A program made the position numbers and the translations under genes. A DNA stretch of 22,592 nt from Tannockella sp964369175 (GTDB taxonomy: Bacteria; Bacillota_I; Bacilli_A; Erysipelotrichales; Coprobacillaceae). The notes under the pieces were generated by a model. That model had not been told where the DNA came from. It ran no database searches and saw only the letters and a list, made by a program, of their open reading frames with translations. This document shows, in pieces, positions 15,681-22,592 of this stretch. How positions within the stretch are numbered: position 1 is the first letter of the stretch; each line of letters begins with the position of its first letter. Location of the stretch: positions 1-22,592 of the forward strand of contig CAYJEM010000030.1 of NCBI GenBank assembly GCA_964369175.1, read 5' to 3'.

Positions 15681-18248
15681 GTGTATATGAAAAATAAATT
15701 AAAAACAGTTTGTGCAGTAATAAAAAACAAAAAAAAATCAAAAATAATAATATATAATGCAATGGTATCCATTGTATGTGTTGTATTAGCTATGTATGTA
15801 GACACGATATATCATGCTTCATTCATTCTTTCATATATTTTACTTTTGTTAGTTTCAAACTTTTTATTGTTCAAAAAAACAAAAGATTTTTTTGATCCAT
15901 TTTATTTGTTTAGTTTATGCTATGCACTAGTGCCAATCGGATCGTTCTATTCTATAATTACTAGATTTAGTACAGCGGTCTATATTAATAACGACATGAA
16001 TTTTGATAAGTTTATAGAGTTATATAGCTTAGGATTACAAATGTTTATAATTGGTTATATAGCTACTATTTGCGGATATTACATTTTAATGAACCAGTGT
16101 AAAGATAATACTAACCTGAAAATAAAAAACTGTAATACTAAGTATATATCTAACACTGCATTGCGTACAGTAGTAGTATTATTTGCATGTATAGGTATAG
16201 GAAACTTTCTGTATAATGTGTATCTATTTTCTAGTGGCGATATAATTTTGTACCTGCAAACTATATCATTACGAAGCTCAGAATTTAAATTAGGCGGGAC
16301 GACTTTAGGGTATCACGCTATAGAAATGGCAGTTTTGATGTATCTGTATTATCTATTCAGAAATAAATATAGTGTAGGTTTCAGTTTTTATGCATTGTTG
16401 ATTGCATCACTGATAATACTTTTTTCAAAAGGGCGATTATTTTATATGGCAACATATATGGGTACTGTGATAGGTGTATATTATTATTTTGTATATGATT
16501 TAAAAAAATATAATAGAATTTTCTTTTGTATAGGAATTTCTGCAATTTTGCTTTTTATAGGTTCATATTTCTTTAGATATGTTAGTTCGTATATCATTGG
16601 ATATGGCCTCACTGATATATCAGAGATATTAAAAATATTGGGTACTAGTTTATCACAGTTCGGATACTATGCAGTAGATAAAGGGAATATACCAAATATT
16701 ACACTCTTACCAACTATAATTGAAAATTATAGTTTCGACAATTATTTGTACGGAAGTTCATACCTTATTCCAGTTTTTGGGGATATACCAGGAATAATAT
16801 CATTACTAGATATTGATAATTCGATACCGGCTATTCTTGTAAAGAACACATATTTTTCGCATATATCTTCAGGTTCCTTACCAGTAACAGTCATAGGAGA
16901 GGCATTCATGAACTTTGGATATGTAGGAATACCACTTATTATGTTTGTAGTCGGATTATTAGCAGCAACTTTACGAAAATTTTTGTTAAATCACACGAAT
17001 ATTTTTGTATTAATTATATATCTTAAAATAGGAATAGGTTTTTTTGCAATACTTCCCAAAGGAGAGTTTAATAATTTCACTATTTGGATGATTATACCAA
17101 CTATGGTAACATATATAGTCCTTCGTGTTATAACACTAGTTTCAAATCACATAAGAAGAAAAAAGTCAAACAGCACTCGTCACGTTGTCCACTTTATAAC
17201 TAATAACTTATTTACTGCTGATATTATTAAATTTTTTCCTAACTGTGTAAATGAAATAAAGCATACATTCATAATATACGGTGGTTATGGAAAAGAGATA
17301 AAGAAATATGAAAATACAGAAAATATTGTTGTATCTACATCACTGTTTGATTTCTTGACTATTTACAAACATATTCAAAACGCAGATAAAATACTGGTAC
17401 ATGGCTATAACTTAAGATTGGATATCGCATACCAATTTTTGAAAAGGTCTTTTTTGGAGAAAACATGTATAATCTTTTGGGGTGGAGATATTTATTCTCA
17501 GTCTATGTTGTCACGAAAAGGAAAGTTACTAAAATTTTTAGGCGCACCTATGAAAAAAAGAATAATTAAAGAGTGTGAAAAACACGCATATTTGACACCT
17601 TTCGATTATGATGTGGTAAAAAAATTATACAAAACAAATAAAACATATAACCATGTAATTTACTCTATGAACTTCTTTGATAAAAACTATCTAGAAGCAA
17701 TAAATTTTTACTATCCAAATGCATATAGTGGCGGAGTTATAGCTGTGGGACATAGCGCAAATCAACAGCTTATGCATAACCAAGTATTTAAAAGAATAGC
17801 GAAGTTAGAAGACTTGAACCAAGTGATAGCACCATTATCATATGGTGATAAATGCTATGCGAATGATGTAATAAAAAAAGGTTTAAATTTATTTGGTAAT
17901 AAGTTTGAGTACTTTGAAAAAAATAAGTCAGCAGTGGAATATCTGGAGTTTTTATCTACAATAGATGTTATGGTAATATATTCTGATCGTCAGATTGCAC
18001 TTGGGAATATATATATATGTATGCTTTTAGGCGTACCAGTCTGTGTGAAAGAGAATAGTATAATTCATCAATACTTAGCTGAGACGTTAGATTTAGAAAT
18101 TATAACACTTGAACAAATTGAGACAATGGGCATATTTAGCTCATGGGATGGTATTAATAAAGAAAAAAATAGGAATATAATGCAGAATTTAGTATCTGTA
18201 AGAGAGTTTTCAGAAAAATGGGAAAAGGTAATGTTAAATGAAGAATAA
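15681..18248 (+). CDS. Fusion of Wzy-like repeat-unit polymerase and GT56 (WecF-like) glycosyltransferase
   Basis: An 855-residue two-part protein; numbers here count from the in-frame TTG at 15663, so subtract 6 for the GTG start. Residues about 25-495 are a polytopic membrane protein with Wzy/oligosaccharide repeat-unit polymerase features: many hydrophobic segments, LFSKGRLFYMATYMG, a long central loop, and SLPVTVIGEAFMNFGYVGIPL near 405-425. A basic stretch (HIRRKKSNSTRH, 496-507) then leads into a soluble domain (507-861) resembling WecF, the TDP-Fuc4NAc:lipid-II transferase of enterobacterial common antigen. It has FWGGDIYSQ (605-613, compare WecF IWGADLYEL), VGHSANQQLMHNQVFKRI (695-712), VIAPLSYGDKCY, and VMVIYSDRQIALGNIYICMLLGVPVCV (as two blocks, 769-795). 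No ATG lies between residues 482 and 630, so the second domain has no obvious separate start. GTG at 15681 is chosen because AGGTGA (15668-15673) is 7 bases upstream; ATG 15687 is the alternative. The stop overlaps the next gene by 11 bp. Confidence 0.85.
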   Translation: MYMKNKLKTVCAVIKNKKKSKIIIYNAMVSIVCVVLAMYVDTIYHASFILSYILLLLVSNFLLFKKTKDFFDPFYLFSLCYALVPIGSFYSIITRFSTAVYINNDMNFDKFIELYSLGLQMFIIGYIATICGYYILMNQCKDNTNLKIKNCNTKYISNTALRTVVVLFACIGIGNFLYNVYLFSSGDIILYLQTISLRSSEFKLGGTTLGYHAIEMAVLMYLYYLFRNKYSVGFSFYALLIASLIILFSKGRLFYMATYMGTVIGVYYYFVYDLKKYNRIFFCIGISAILLFIGSYFFRYVSSYIIGYGLTDISEILKILGTSLSQFGYYAVDKGNIPNITLLPTIIENYSFDNYLYGSSYLIPVFGDIPGIISLLDIDNSIPAILVKNTYFSHISSGSLPVTVIGEAFMNFGYVGIPLIMFVVGLLAATLRKFLLNHTNIFVLIIYLKIGIGFFAILPKGEFNNFTIWMIIPTMVTYIVLRVITLVSNHIRRKKSNSTRHVVHFITNNLFTADIIKFFPNCVNEIKHTFIIYGGYGKEIKKYENTENIVVSTSLFDFLTIYKHIQNADKILVHGYNLRLDIAYQFLKRSFLEKTCIIFWGGDIYSQSMLSRKGKLLKFLGAPMKKRIIKECEKHAYLTPFDYDVVKKLYKTNKTYNHVIYSMNFFDKNYLEAINFYYPNAYSGGVIAVGHSANQQLMHNQVFKRIAKLEDLNQVIAPLSYGDKCYANDVIKKGLNLFGNKFEYFEKNKSAVEYLEFLSTIDVMVIYSDRQIALGNIYICMLLGVPVCVKENSIIHQYLAETLDLEIITLEQIETMGIFSSWDGINKEKNRNIMQNLVSVREFSEKWEKVMLNEE

Positions 18249-19677
18249 AAAAGTAGTTAGTAGCATTCTATGGAAGCTTTTTGAAAGAATTGGAACACAA
18301 CTTGTACAGTTTTGTTTACAATTGATTTTAGCTAGATTACTTTTACCAGAAGATTATGGTATTATATCTTTGACAACCGTATTTATCGCAATCGCAACAA
18401 CCTTTGTTGAAGGCGGATTCAATTTAGCGTTACTACAAAAAAAAGATAGTGATAAAGAAGATTTTTCATCTGTATTTACAATTAGCCTATGTATAGCATT
18501 GATTATGTATATTATTATATTAATTTTTTCACCACTAATCGGTCAATTTTTTTCGGTAGCTATGTTATCATCCATATTGCCAGTATTAGCAATTTCATTA
18601 ATAATTGGGGCATTTACATCATTACAAAGTACATATTTAGTAAAGAAAATGGAATTCAAAAAAATATTTTATAGTGGAATAGTATCACTGATAATTTCGG
18701 GACTACTAGGGATATACTTAGCAGTAAATGAATTTGGGGTATGGTCACTGGTTATACAACAAATCACACAGAGATTTGTCTTGATGTGCATGCTGCTAAA
18801 GTTATCTGAGTGGAAACCTATACCACACATTGATATAAAACGAACAAAACAGTTATTTTCATTTGGTTGGAAAATATGCTTATCAAACGTTATCAATACT
18901 ATTTACCTTAATATATATAATCTAGCAATTGGAAGAATATATAGTGATCGTATTATGGGATTATATACACGTGCCGATCAGTTTCCGCATATTATTGCTC
19001 AGAATGTAAGCACAGCTGTGCAAACGGTAATGTTGCCAGTAATGGCAGAAGTACAGGATGATATAGAGCGATTAAAAACCATTGTGAGAAATACTATAAA
19101 ATATGGATGCTATATTATGTTTCCATTAATGATGGGAATGTCTGCTGTTGCGATGCCAATGGTACTTTTATTATTAGGAGAAAATTGGATAGAAATTGTA
19201 CCATTGGTTCAAATTTTATGCTTTATGTACATGTTTTATCCAATTCATGTAGCGAATCTACAAGGTATAAATGCAATGGGACGAAGTGACATATATTTGA
19301 AGATAGAAATAGTCAAAAAGGTAATAGGAATAGGCATCTTAATTATAACTGTACAGCATGGTATAATATATATGGTTATAGGTATGTTGTGTTCTAACAT
19401 TATTTCATCATTTATTAATGCATTACCAAACATAAGGTTATTAAAATACACATTAAAAGAACAGGCGACAGATATATTACCATCATTATTGTGTTCGACA
19501 ATAATGTATGTAGCATTAATGCTTTTGCCAATTAGCAGTGGGGTATTAATTTTTGACTTATTGATATATATTATCATTGGTATTTCTATATATGTCCTGA
19601 TATCAATGTTACTTAAGCTTGAACAAGCGTTCTATATAATAAGTTTAGTTATGGCAAAAATAAGAAAAGGAGGTTAA
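18238..19677 (+). CDS. wzx: Polysaccharide repeat-unit flippase, Wzx-like (MOP superfamily)
   Basis: Predicted multi-pass membrane flippase that moves the undecaprenyl-PP-linked repeat unit across the membrane to the polymerase. The 479 residues hold about a dozen or more hydrophobic segments along the whole length. The start (SSILWKLFERIGTQLVQFCL, then LARLLLPEDYGIISL and TTFVEGGFNLALLQKK) is characteristic of the WzxC/lipopolysaccharide-biosynthesis branch of the MOP family, as are FGWKICLSNVINTIYLNIYN and GLYTRADQFPHIIAQNVSTA further on. It overlaps the end of the polymerase-transferase gene by 11 bp (ATG 18238, upstream stop 18246-18248), which suits coupled synthesis of polymerase and flippase. 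Confidence 0.92.
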   Translation: MKNKKVVSSILWKLFERIGTQLVQFCLQLILARLLLPEDYGIISLTTVFIAIATTFVEGGFNLALLQKKDSDKEDFSSVFTISLCIALIMYIIILIFSPLIGQFFSVAMLSSILPVLAISLIIGAFTSLQSTYLVKKMEFKKIFYSGIVSLIISGLLGIYLAVNEFGVWSLVIQQITQRFVLMCMLLKLSEWKPIPHIDIKRTKQLFSFGWKICLSNVINTIYLNIYNLAIGRIYSDRIMGLYTRADQFPHIIAQNVSTAVQTVMLPVMAEVQDDIERLKTIVRNTIKYGCYIMFPLMMGMSAVAMPMVLLLLGENWIEIVPLVQILCFMYMFYPIHVANLQGINAMGRSDIYLKIEIVKKVIGIGILIITVQHGIIYMVIGMLCSNIISSFINALPNIRLLKYTLKEQATDILPSLLCSTIMYVALMLLPISSGVLIFDLLIYIIIGISIYVLISMLLKLEQAFYIISLVMAKIRKGG

Positions 19678-19683
19678 TGAAAT

Positions 19684-20808
19684 ATGAACAGAAAAAATAT
19701 CTATGTTACAGAAGCTACACTTCCTAAGTTTGAAGAATATATATCTGAGATCGAAAGTATTTGGGAGACACGATGGCTAACAAATATGGGAAATAAACAT
19801 CAGGAGTTAGAAAGTAATTTAAAAGACTATCTTAATACACCACATATTCAATTATTTACTAATGGACACATGTCAATTGAATTATCACTTAAATTACTAC
19901 AAACAGGCGGCGAAGTGATTACCACACCATTTACTTTTGTTTCTACAATACACGCTATTATCAACGCTGGTTTAAAACCTGTATTTTGTGATGTTAATGA
20001 AAAAGATTATACAATTGATGTAACAAAGATTAAAAAGTGTATTACACCAAATACTGTGGCAATTCTACCAGTACACGTATACGGGAATATCTGTGATGTT
20101 GAAAAAATACAAAAAGTTGCTGATAAACACAGTCTGAAAGTTATATATGATGCTGCCCATGCATTTGGGGTGAGGTATAAAAATAAAGGAATTGCAGAAT
20201 ATGGTGATATTTCATGCTTCAGCTTCCACGCAACTAAGGTGTTCAATACGATTGAAGGTGGCTGCGCCTGCTTTAGTAATACAGCATATAATGAGATATT
20301 ATCAAATTATAAAAATTTTGGAATTACAGGACCAGAAACTGTAGTAGCGATAGGAACAAATGCTAAAATGAACGAATTTAGTGCTGCAATGGGACTTTGT
20401 AATTTAAAGAATATCTGTGATAATATTGAAATTAGAAAAAAGCTAGTAGAAAGATATCGCAAAAATTTAGAAAGAGTCCCTGGAATAAATTATATTGATA
20501 ATCAAAAAGATGTAGTACATAACTATTCTTACTTCCCAATATTTATTGATGAATCAAAGTGCTACTATTCTAGAGATGAATTGTATGAGGAATTAATTCA
20601 TAACAGAGTTTATAGCAGAAAGTACTTTTATCCATTAATTACTGATTTGGAGTGTTATAGAAATCAATACTCATCTGATGAGACACCTGTTGCTAAATTA
20701 GCAAGTAGCCGAGTTCTTGTTTTGCCCCTATACCCAACATTAGCAATCGAGGATGTTGATTTTATTTGTGAAATTATAAAAAAAGAAAAGGAAAATACAG
20801 ATGAATAG
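19684..20808 (+). CDS. DegT/DnrJ/EryC1/StrS aminotransferase (VioA/FdtB-like)
   Basis: PLP-dependent aminotransferase (374 residues) predicted to aminate a keto-6-deoxy nucleotide sugar. Landmarks are the start YVTEATLPKFEEYI, WETRWLTNMG (27-36), TNGHMSIELSL (59-69), EVITTPFTFVSTIHAI (77-92), YDAAHAFGV (155-163; Asp156) and FSFHATKVFNTIEGG (179-193) with the PLP lysine K185. HATKxFxTxEGG plus the N-terminal wording matches VioA/FdtB-type enzymes of 4,6-dideoxy sugar pathways and differs from the WbpE-like enzyme at 11462. It is followed by a VioB-like acyltransferase, so a 4-amino-4,6-dideoxyhexose is the best guess. Its substrate could be the product of the dehydratase at 7260, or dTDP-4-keto-6-deoxyglucose made by rml genes outside the window. 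AAGGAGG (19667-19673) precedes the ATG by 10 bases. Confidence 0.88.
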   Translation: MNRKNIYVTEATLPKFEEYISEIESIWETRWLTNMGNKHQELESNLKDYLNTPHIQLFTNGHMSIELSLKLLQTGGEVITTPFTFVSTIHAIINAGLKPVFCDVNEKDYTIDVTKIKKCITPNTVAILPVHVYGNICDVEKIQKVADKHSLKVIYDAAHAFGVRYKNKGIAEYGDISCFSFHATKVFNTIEGGCACFSNTAYNEILSNYKNFGITGPETVVAIGTNAKMNEFSAAMGLCNLKNICDNIEIRKKLVERYRKNLERVPGINYIDNQKDVVHNYSYFPIFIDESKCYYSRDELYEELIHNRVYSRKYFYPLITDLECYRNQYSSDETPVAKLASSRVLVLPLYPTLAIEDVDFICEIIKKEKENTDE

Positions 20809-21379
20809 TTTTTATTCACAATACGAGTTAGAGAGTTTAGGTCTCAAATTTTATGGAAAAGATGTATTAATAAGTAAGAAGGCATCTATTTATAGTCCAG
20901 GCAATATAAGCATTGGCGATAATGTGCGAGTTGATGACTTTTGCATATTAAGCGGAGTGCTTAATATTGGAAGCCATGTACATATTGCAGCATTTACAGC
21001 ACTTTACGGTGGTACCTGCGGTGTCAAAATAAGTGATTTTGTGAATATCTCATCTAGAGTTTCGATATATGGTGTAAGTGATGATTATTCTGGAGAAAGT
21101 ATGACTAGTCCAGTAATTCCAACACAGTATAAATTAGTACAAAGTGCTCCAGTCATAATCGAAAAGCATGCAATAATTGGAGCTTCGTCAGTCATACTTC
21201 CAGGTTCTATAATACGAGAAGGAAGTAGTCTAGGATGTTTTTCAATGTTAAAAGGGGAGACAAAACCTTGGTCAATTTATGCGGGTATTCCAGTTAAAAA
21301 AATTCAAGATAGAAAAAAACAATTACTGAAATCAGAGAAAAAATTTCTAGCACAATATAAAAATGCAAGTATGGATTAA
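20801..21379 (+). CDS. Left-handed beta-helix acyltransferase (VioB-like)
   Basis: Hexapeptide-repeat acyltransferase of 192 residues, overlapping the aminotransferase before it by 8 bp. Such pairs form an N-acylated amino sugar, here probably a 4-acetamido-4,6-dideoxyhexose; sugar-ring O-acetylation is the alternative. Visible features are SFYSQYELESLGLKFYGK at the start, ISKKASIY, NISIGDNVRVDDFCILSG, HVHIAAFTALYGG, ISSRVSIYGVSDDYSGESM, then coils AIIGASSVILPGSII and IYAGIPVKKI at the end. The protein appears full length. The stop lies only 2 bp before the terminal repeat of the IS66 remnant, so the element entered right behind this gene and may have cut off downstream operon genes. Confidence 0.88.
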   Translation: MNSFYSQYELESLGLKFYGKDVLISKKASIYSPGNISIGDNVRVDDFCILSGVLNIGSHVHIAAFTALYGGTCGVKISDFVNISSRVSIYGVSDDYSGESMTSPVIPTQYKLVQSAPVIIEKHAIIGASSVILPGSIIREGSSLGCFSMLKGETKPWSIYAGIPVKKIQDRKKQLLKSEKKFLAQYKNASMD

Positions 21380-21397
21380 TTGTAAGCGTCAAATAAA

Positions 21398-21445
21398 AAG
21401 GCTCTAGTTTATCACCATTTGATGGGATATGCTAGAGCTTTATTA
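21398..21445 (+). terminator. Hairpin near the IS66 end, possible bidirectional terminator
   Basis: GCTCTAG (21401-21407) pairs with CTAGAGC (21432-21438), extended by a G-U and two A-U pairs, with CCAT/ATGG inside the loop. The right arm is followed by TTTATTAAT on the plus strand. The left side is A-rich, which gives a T-run on the minus strand. It lies inside the IS and could end both the polysaccharide operon transcript and the tnpC transcript. Confidence 0.5.
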
Positions 21446-21471
21446 ATGGTCGTGACAAAAAGGCCATATTT

Positions 21472-22375
21472 CTATGACTTCTTGTTCATATATGAATTTT
21501 TTGGTAACTCTTTAGACCAAGACATGATTCTTTCAAGCTCTAATTCATCTTTTAGGTTTATACCTGGGATTTTCCTATATGTAGTTACGTAGATTCAAGT
21601 TATTTAGCTTTGCAGTTTCTACAATACTGTAATAACAACTTGATGTATTTGCACCATGCGGTGTACTTACGAATAACCAGTTTTTACGCCCTACTGCTAG
21701 TGGACGGATTGCGCGTTCTAGTGCGTTATTACTTATTTCAATTCGCCCATCATCTAAGTATGTTCTTAGTTTTGATTCCTGGTTGATGGCATAAGTAATT
21801 GCTTCTGCTAGTTTTTGGTTTAGAATCTTTGCGTTATTTGCTTCGTGTATTCTTTCCATCATTTCATCAAATATTGGTTTTGACTTATCTTGGCGATATT
21901 TCAAAATTTCATCATAAGACATATTTGTTGTCTTCGTCTCCAAATGAAATAAATTTTTCATTAAAACAAGTATTTGATTCGAAAATGAATTTTGGGTATC
22001 TGCTCCTTTTGAAGCACTATCAATAACTTCTTTAAACTTTCTACATGCATGTGCCAAGCATCCTGCTTGTACTACATTATCTAGGTTATCATATGTAAGA
22101 TATCCATCAGATTGTACAATAGAATGATAACCACTCAAATGTTTCTTAGCACAGTTGTGTCCTCTACTTGCAACGCATTTAAACAAGACAAGTTGACGTG
22201 CTTCACTTCGTCCACTTTTATATACCCACATATATGATTTTGTTGATGCAACTATACCTGATTCACGTAATACTTGTACTGTTGTTTCATCTGCTCCAAT
22301 ATATTCCATTTGTAGTAGACATCGATGCATATACGACTGTATATCTTTTAGGTAGTAGTCATATAGTTTAGCCAA
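21472..22375 (-). pseudogene. tnpC: IS66 transposase TnpC, N-terminally deleted and frameshifted
   Basis: This is the catalytic half of the IS66 transposase. In the main frame (22375 down to 21575, 266 codons) the DDE residues are visible: GADET (D29), VQSDGYLTYDN (D90) and NALERAIRPLAVGRKNWLF (E220), along with CLAHACRKF and SIVETAKLN. The normal N-terminal half (leucine-zipper and zinc-finger region) is absent. The TTG at 22375 follows a stop and is an artefact of the deletion. The main frame ends at a TAG (21575-21577), but dropping one base there opens a frame to 21472 that encodes RKIPGIN...ELELERIMSWSKELP. This is the typical C-terminal tail of the family, so a 1-base insertion has broken the gene. 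It should be inactive. Confidence 0.85.
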
Positions 22376-22379
22376 CTAG

Positions 22380-22592
22380 TTAGATTAATCTGGACTTTTC
22401 GCTTTTAATAATAGATTGAAATTGAAATGTTTGAATATCTTTTTTATCAATGTCTATACCTAGTTGCTTTTTCTTTTGGTAAAACGTACTTTGACCAATA
22501 CCATGGTGTTTACAAAAATTACCGAACGTAAGTGATTTTGTTTCAAACTCTTTAAAGATTTTAAGCCATTCATGATCTGTCTTATAATTTGC
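22380..22592 (-). CDS. tnpA: IS66 accessory protein TnpA, partial (5' end outside window)
   Basis: A 70-residue C-terminal piece open to the window edge. It has the TnpA helix-turn-helix pattern: HEWLKIFKEFE, then FGNFCKHHGIGQSTFYQKKKQLG, which corresponds to the family's WxxxIxxxxxSGLSxxxFCRxxGIxxxTFYxWRKRL. The stop (22380-22382) lies 4 bp before the first codon of the tnpC remnant. In an intact IS66, tnpB and the first half of tnpC should lie between, so this marks the left side of an internal deletion. Confidence 0.7.
   Translation of the reverse strand, partial: ANYKTDHEWLKIFKEFETKSLTFGNFCKHHGIGQSTFYQKKKQLGIDIDKKDIQTFQFQSIIKSEKSRLI

Larger units (their letters stand above)
21382..22592 (-). 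mobile_element. IS66-family element remnant, one end inside the window
   Basis: The element begins with GTAAGCGTC (21382-21390), the usual IS66 terminal inverted repeat type, and carries the end of tnpC and of tnpA on the minus strand. tnpB and the N-terminal half of tnpC are missing between them, and tnpC has a frameshift near its end, so it cannot move on its own. The other terminal repeat is beyond the window edge. IS66 elements usually make an 8-bp target duplication; the candidate copy on this side is GATTAATT (21374-21381). Confidence 0.85.

Noticed and set aside
19684..20808. Second aminotransferase as a PglE orthologue (strict bacillosamine pathway)
   Set aside because: Its N-terminal and PLP-lysine motifs read as VioA/FdtB type, not PglE, so I kept the broader call of a 4,6-dideoxy-sugar aminotransferase.
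1..22592. CRISPR arrays, tRNA or rRNA genes, riboswitches
   Set aside because: No regularly spaced repeats, no cloverleaf-like sequence with TTCGA-type arms, and no long structured leader were seen; the leader before 6669 is only about 25 bases.

Overview
The window looks like the chromosome of a low-GC Gram-positive bacterium (Bacillota). The DNA is AT-rich, genes start behind AGGAGG-type ribosome sites, and the large surface protein ends in a sortase-type sorting signal. UGA is a normal stop (the dehydratase gene ending at 9107 uses it), so the standard bacterial code applies and this is not a code-4 mollicute. The genus cannot be fixed from this sequence; an Erysipelotrichia-like or Clostridia-like host is only a guess.

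Region 1 (1-6428) is one very large secreted, wall-anchored surface protein. A 100-N gap at 3301-3400 splits it, but the same 55 bp stands on both sides of the gap. Collapsing that overlap restores a single reading frame of about 2087 residues. The gene ends in a strong hairpin terminator (6455-6490).

Region 2 (6608-21379) is a compact, single-strand polysaccharide operon of the Wzx/Wzy type, read from a good promoter with an extended -10 (6608-6637). Gene order: PglC-like initiating phosphoglycosyl transferase; CapD/PglF-like 4,6-dehydratase; GT4 glycosyltransferase; Gfo/Idh/MocA oxidoreductase; WbpE-like aminotransferase; WbpD-like N-acetyltransferase; UDP-HexNAc 6-dehydrogenase; second GT4 glycosyltransferase; a Wzy-like polymerase fused to a GT56 (WecF-like) glycosyltransferase; Wzx flippase; VioA/FdtB-like sugar aminotransferase; and VioB-like acyltransferase. 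The genes overlap or lie within a few tens of bases of each other.

Two nucleotide-sugar routes can be read out. The dehydrogenase, oxidoreductase, aminotransferase and acetyltransferase at 10374-14463 match the WbpA/B/E/D route to UDP-2,3-diacetamido-2,3-dideoxy-glucuronic acid. The dehydratase at 7260 together with the aminotransferase and acyltransferase at 19684-21379 would give a 4-(acyl)amino-4,6-dideoxyhexose of the bacillosamine/Qui4N/Fuc4N kind. A GT56-type transferase is the kind of enzyme expected to use such a sugar. One initiating enzyme plus three glycosyltransferase domains suggests a repeat unit of about four sugars, flipped by Wzx and polymerised outside the membrane. No Wzz/CpsCD-type chain-length or kinase gene is in the window.

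Region 3 (21382-22592, minus strand) is the remnant of an IS66-family element. It begins with a GTAAGCGTC-type terminal repeat three bases after the last operon gene. It carries a frameshifted, N-terminally deleted tnpC next to the end of tnpA, with tnpB missing. Its far end lies outside the window.

The most unusual item is the polymerase-glycosyltransferase fusion at 15681-18248.
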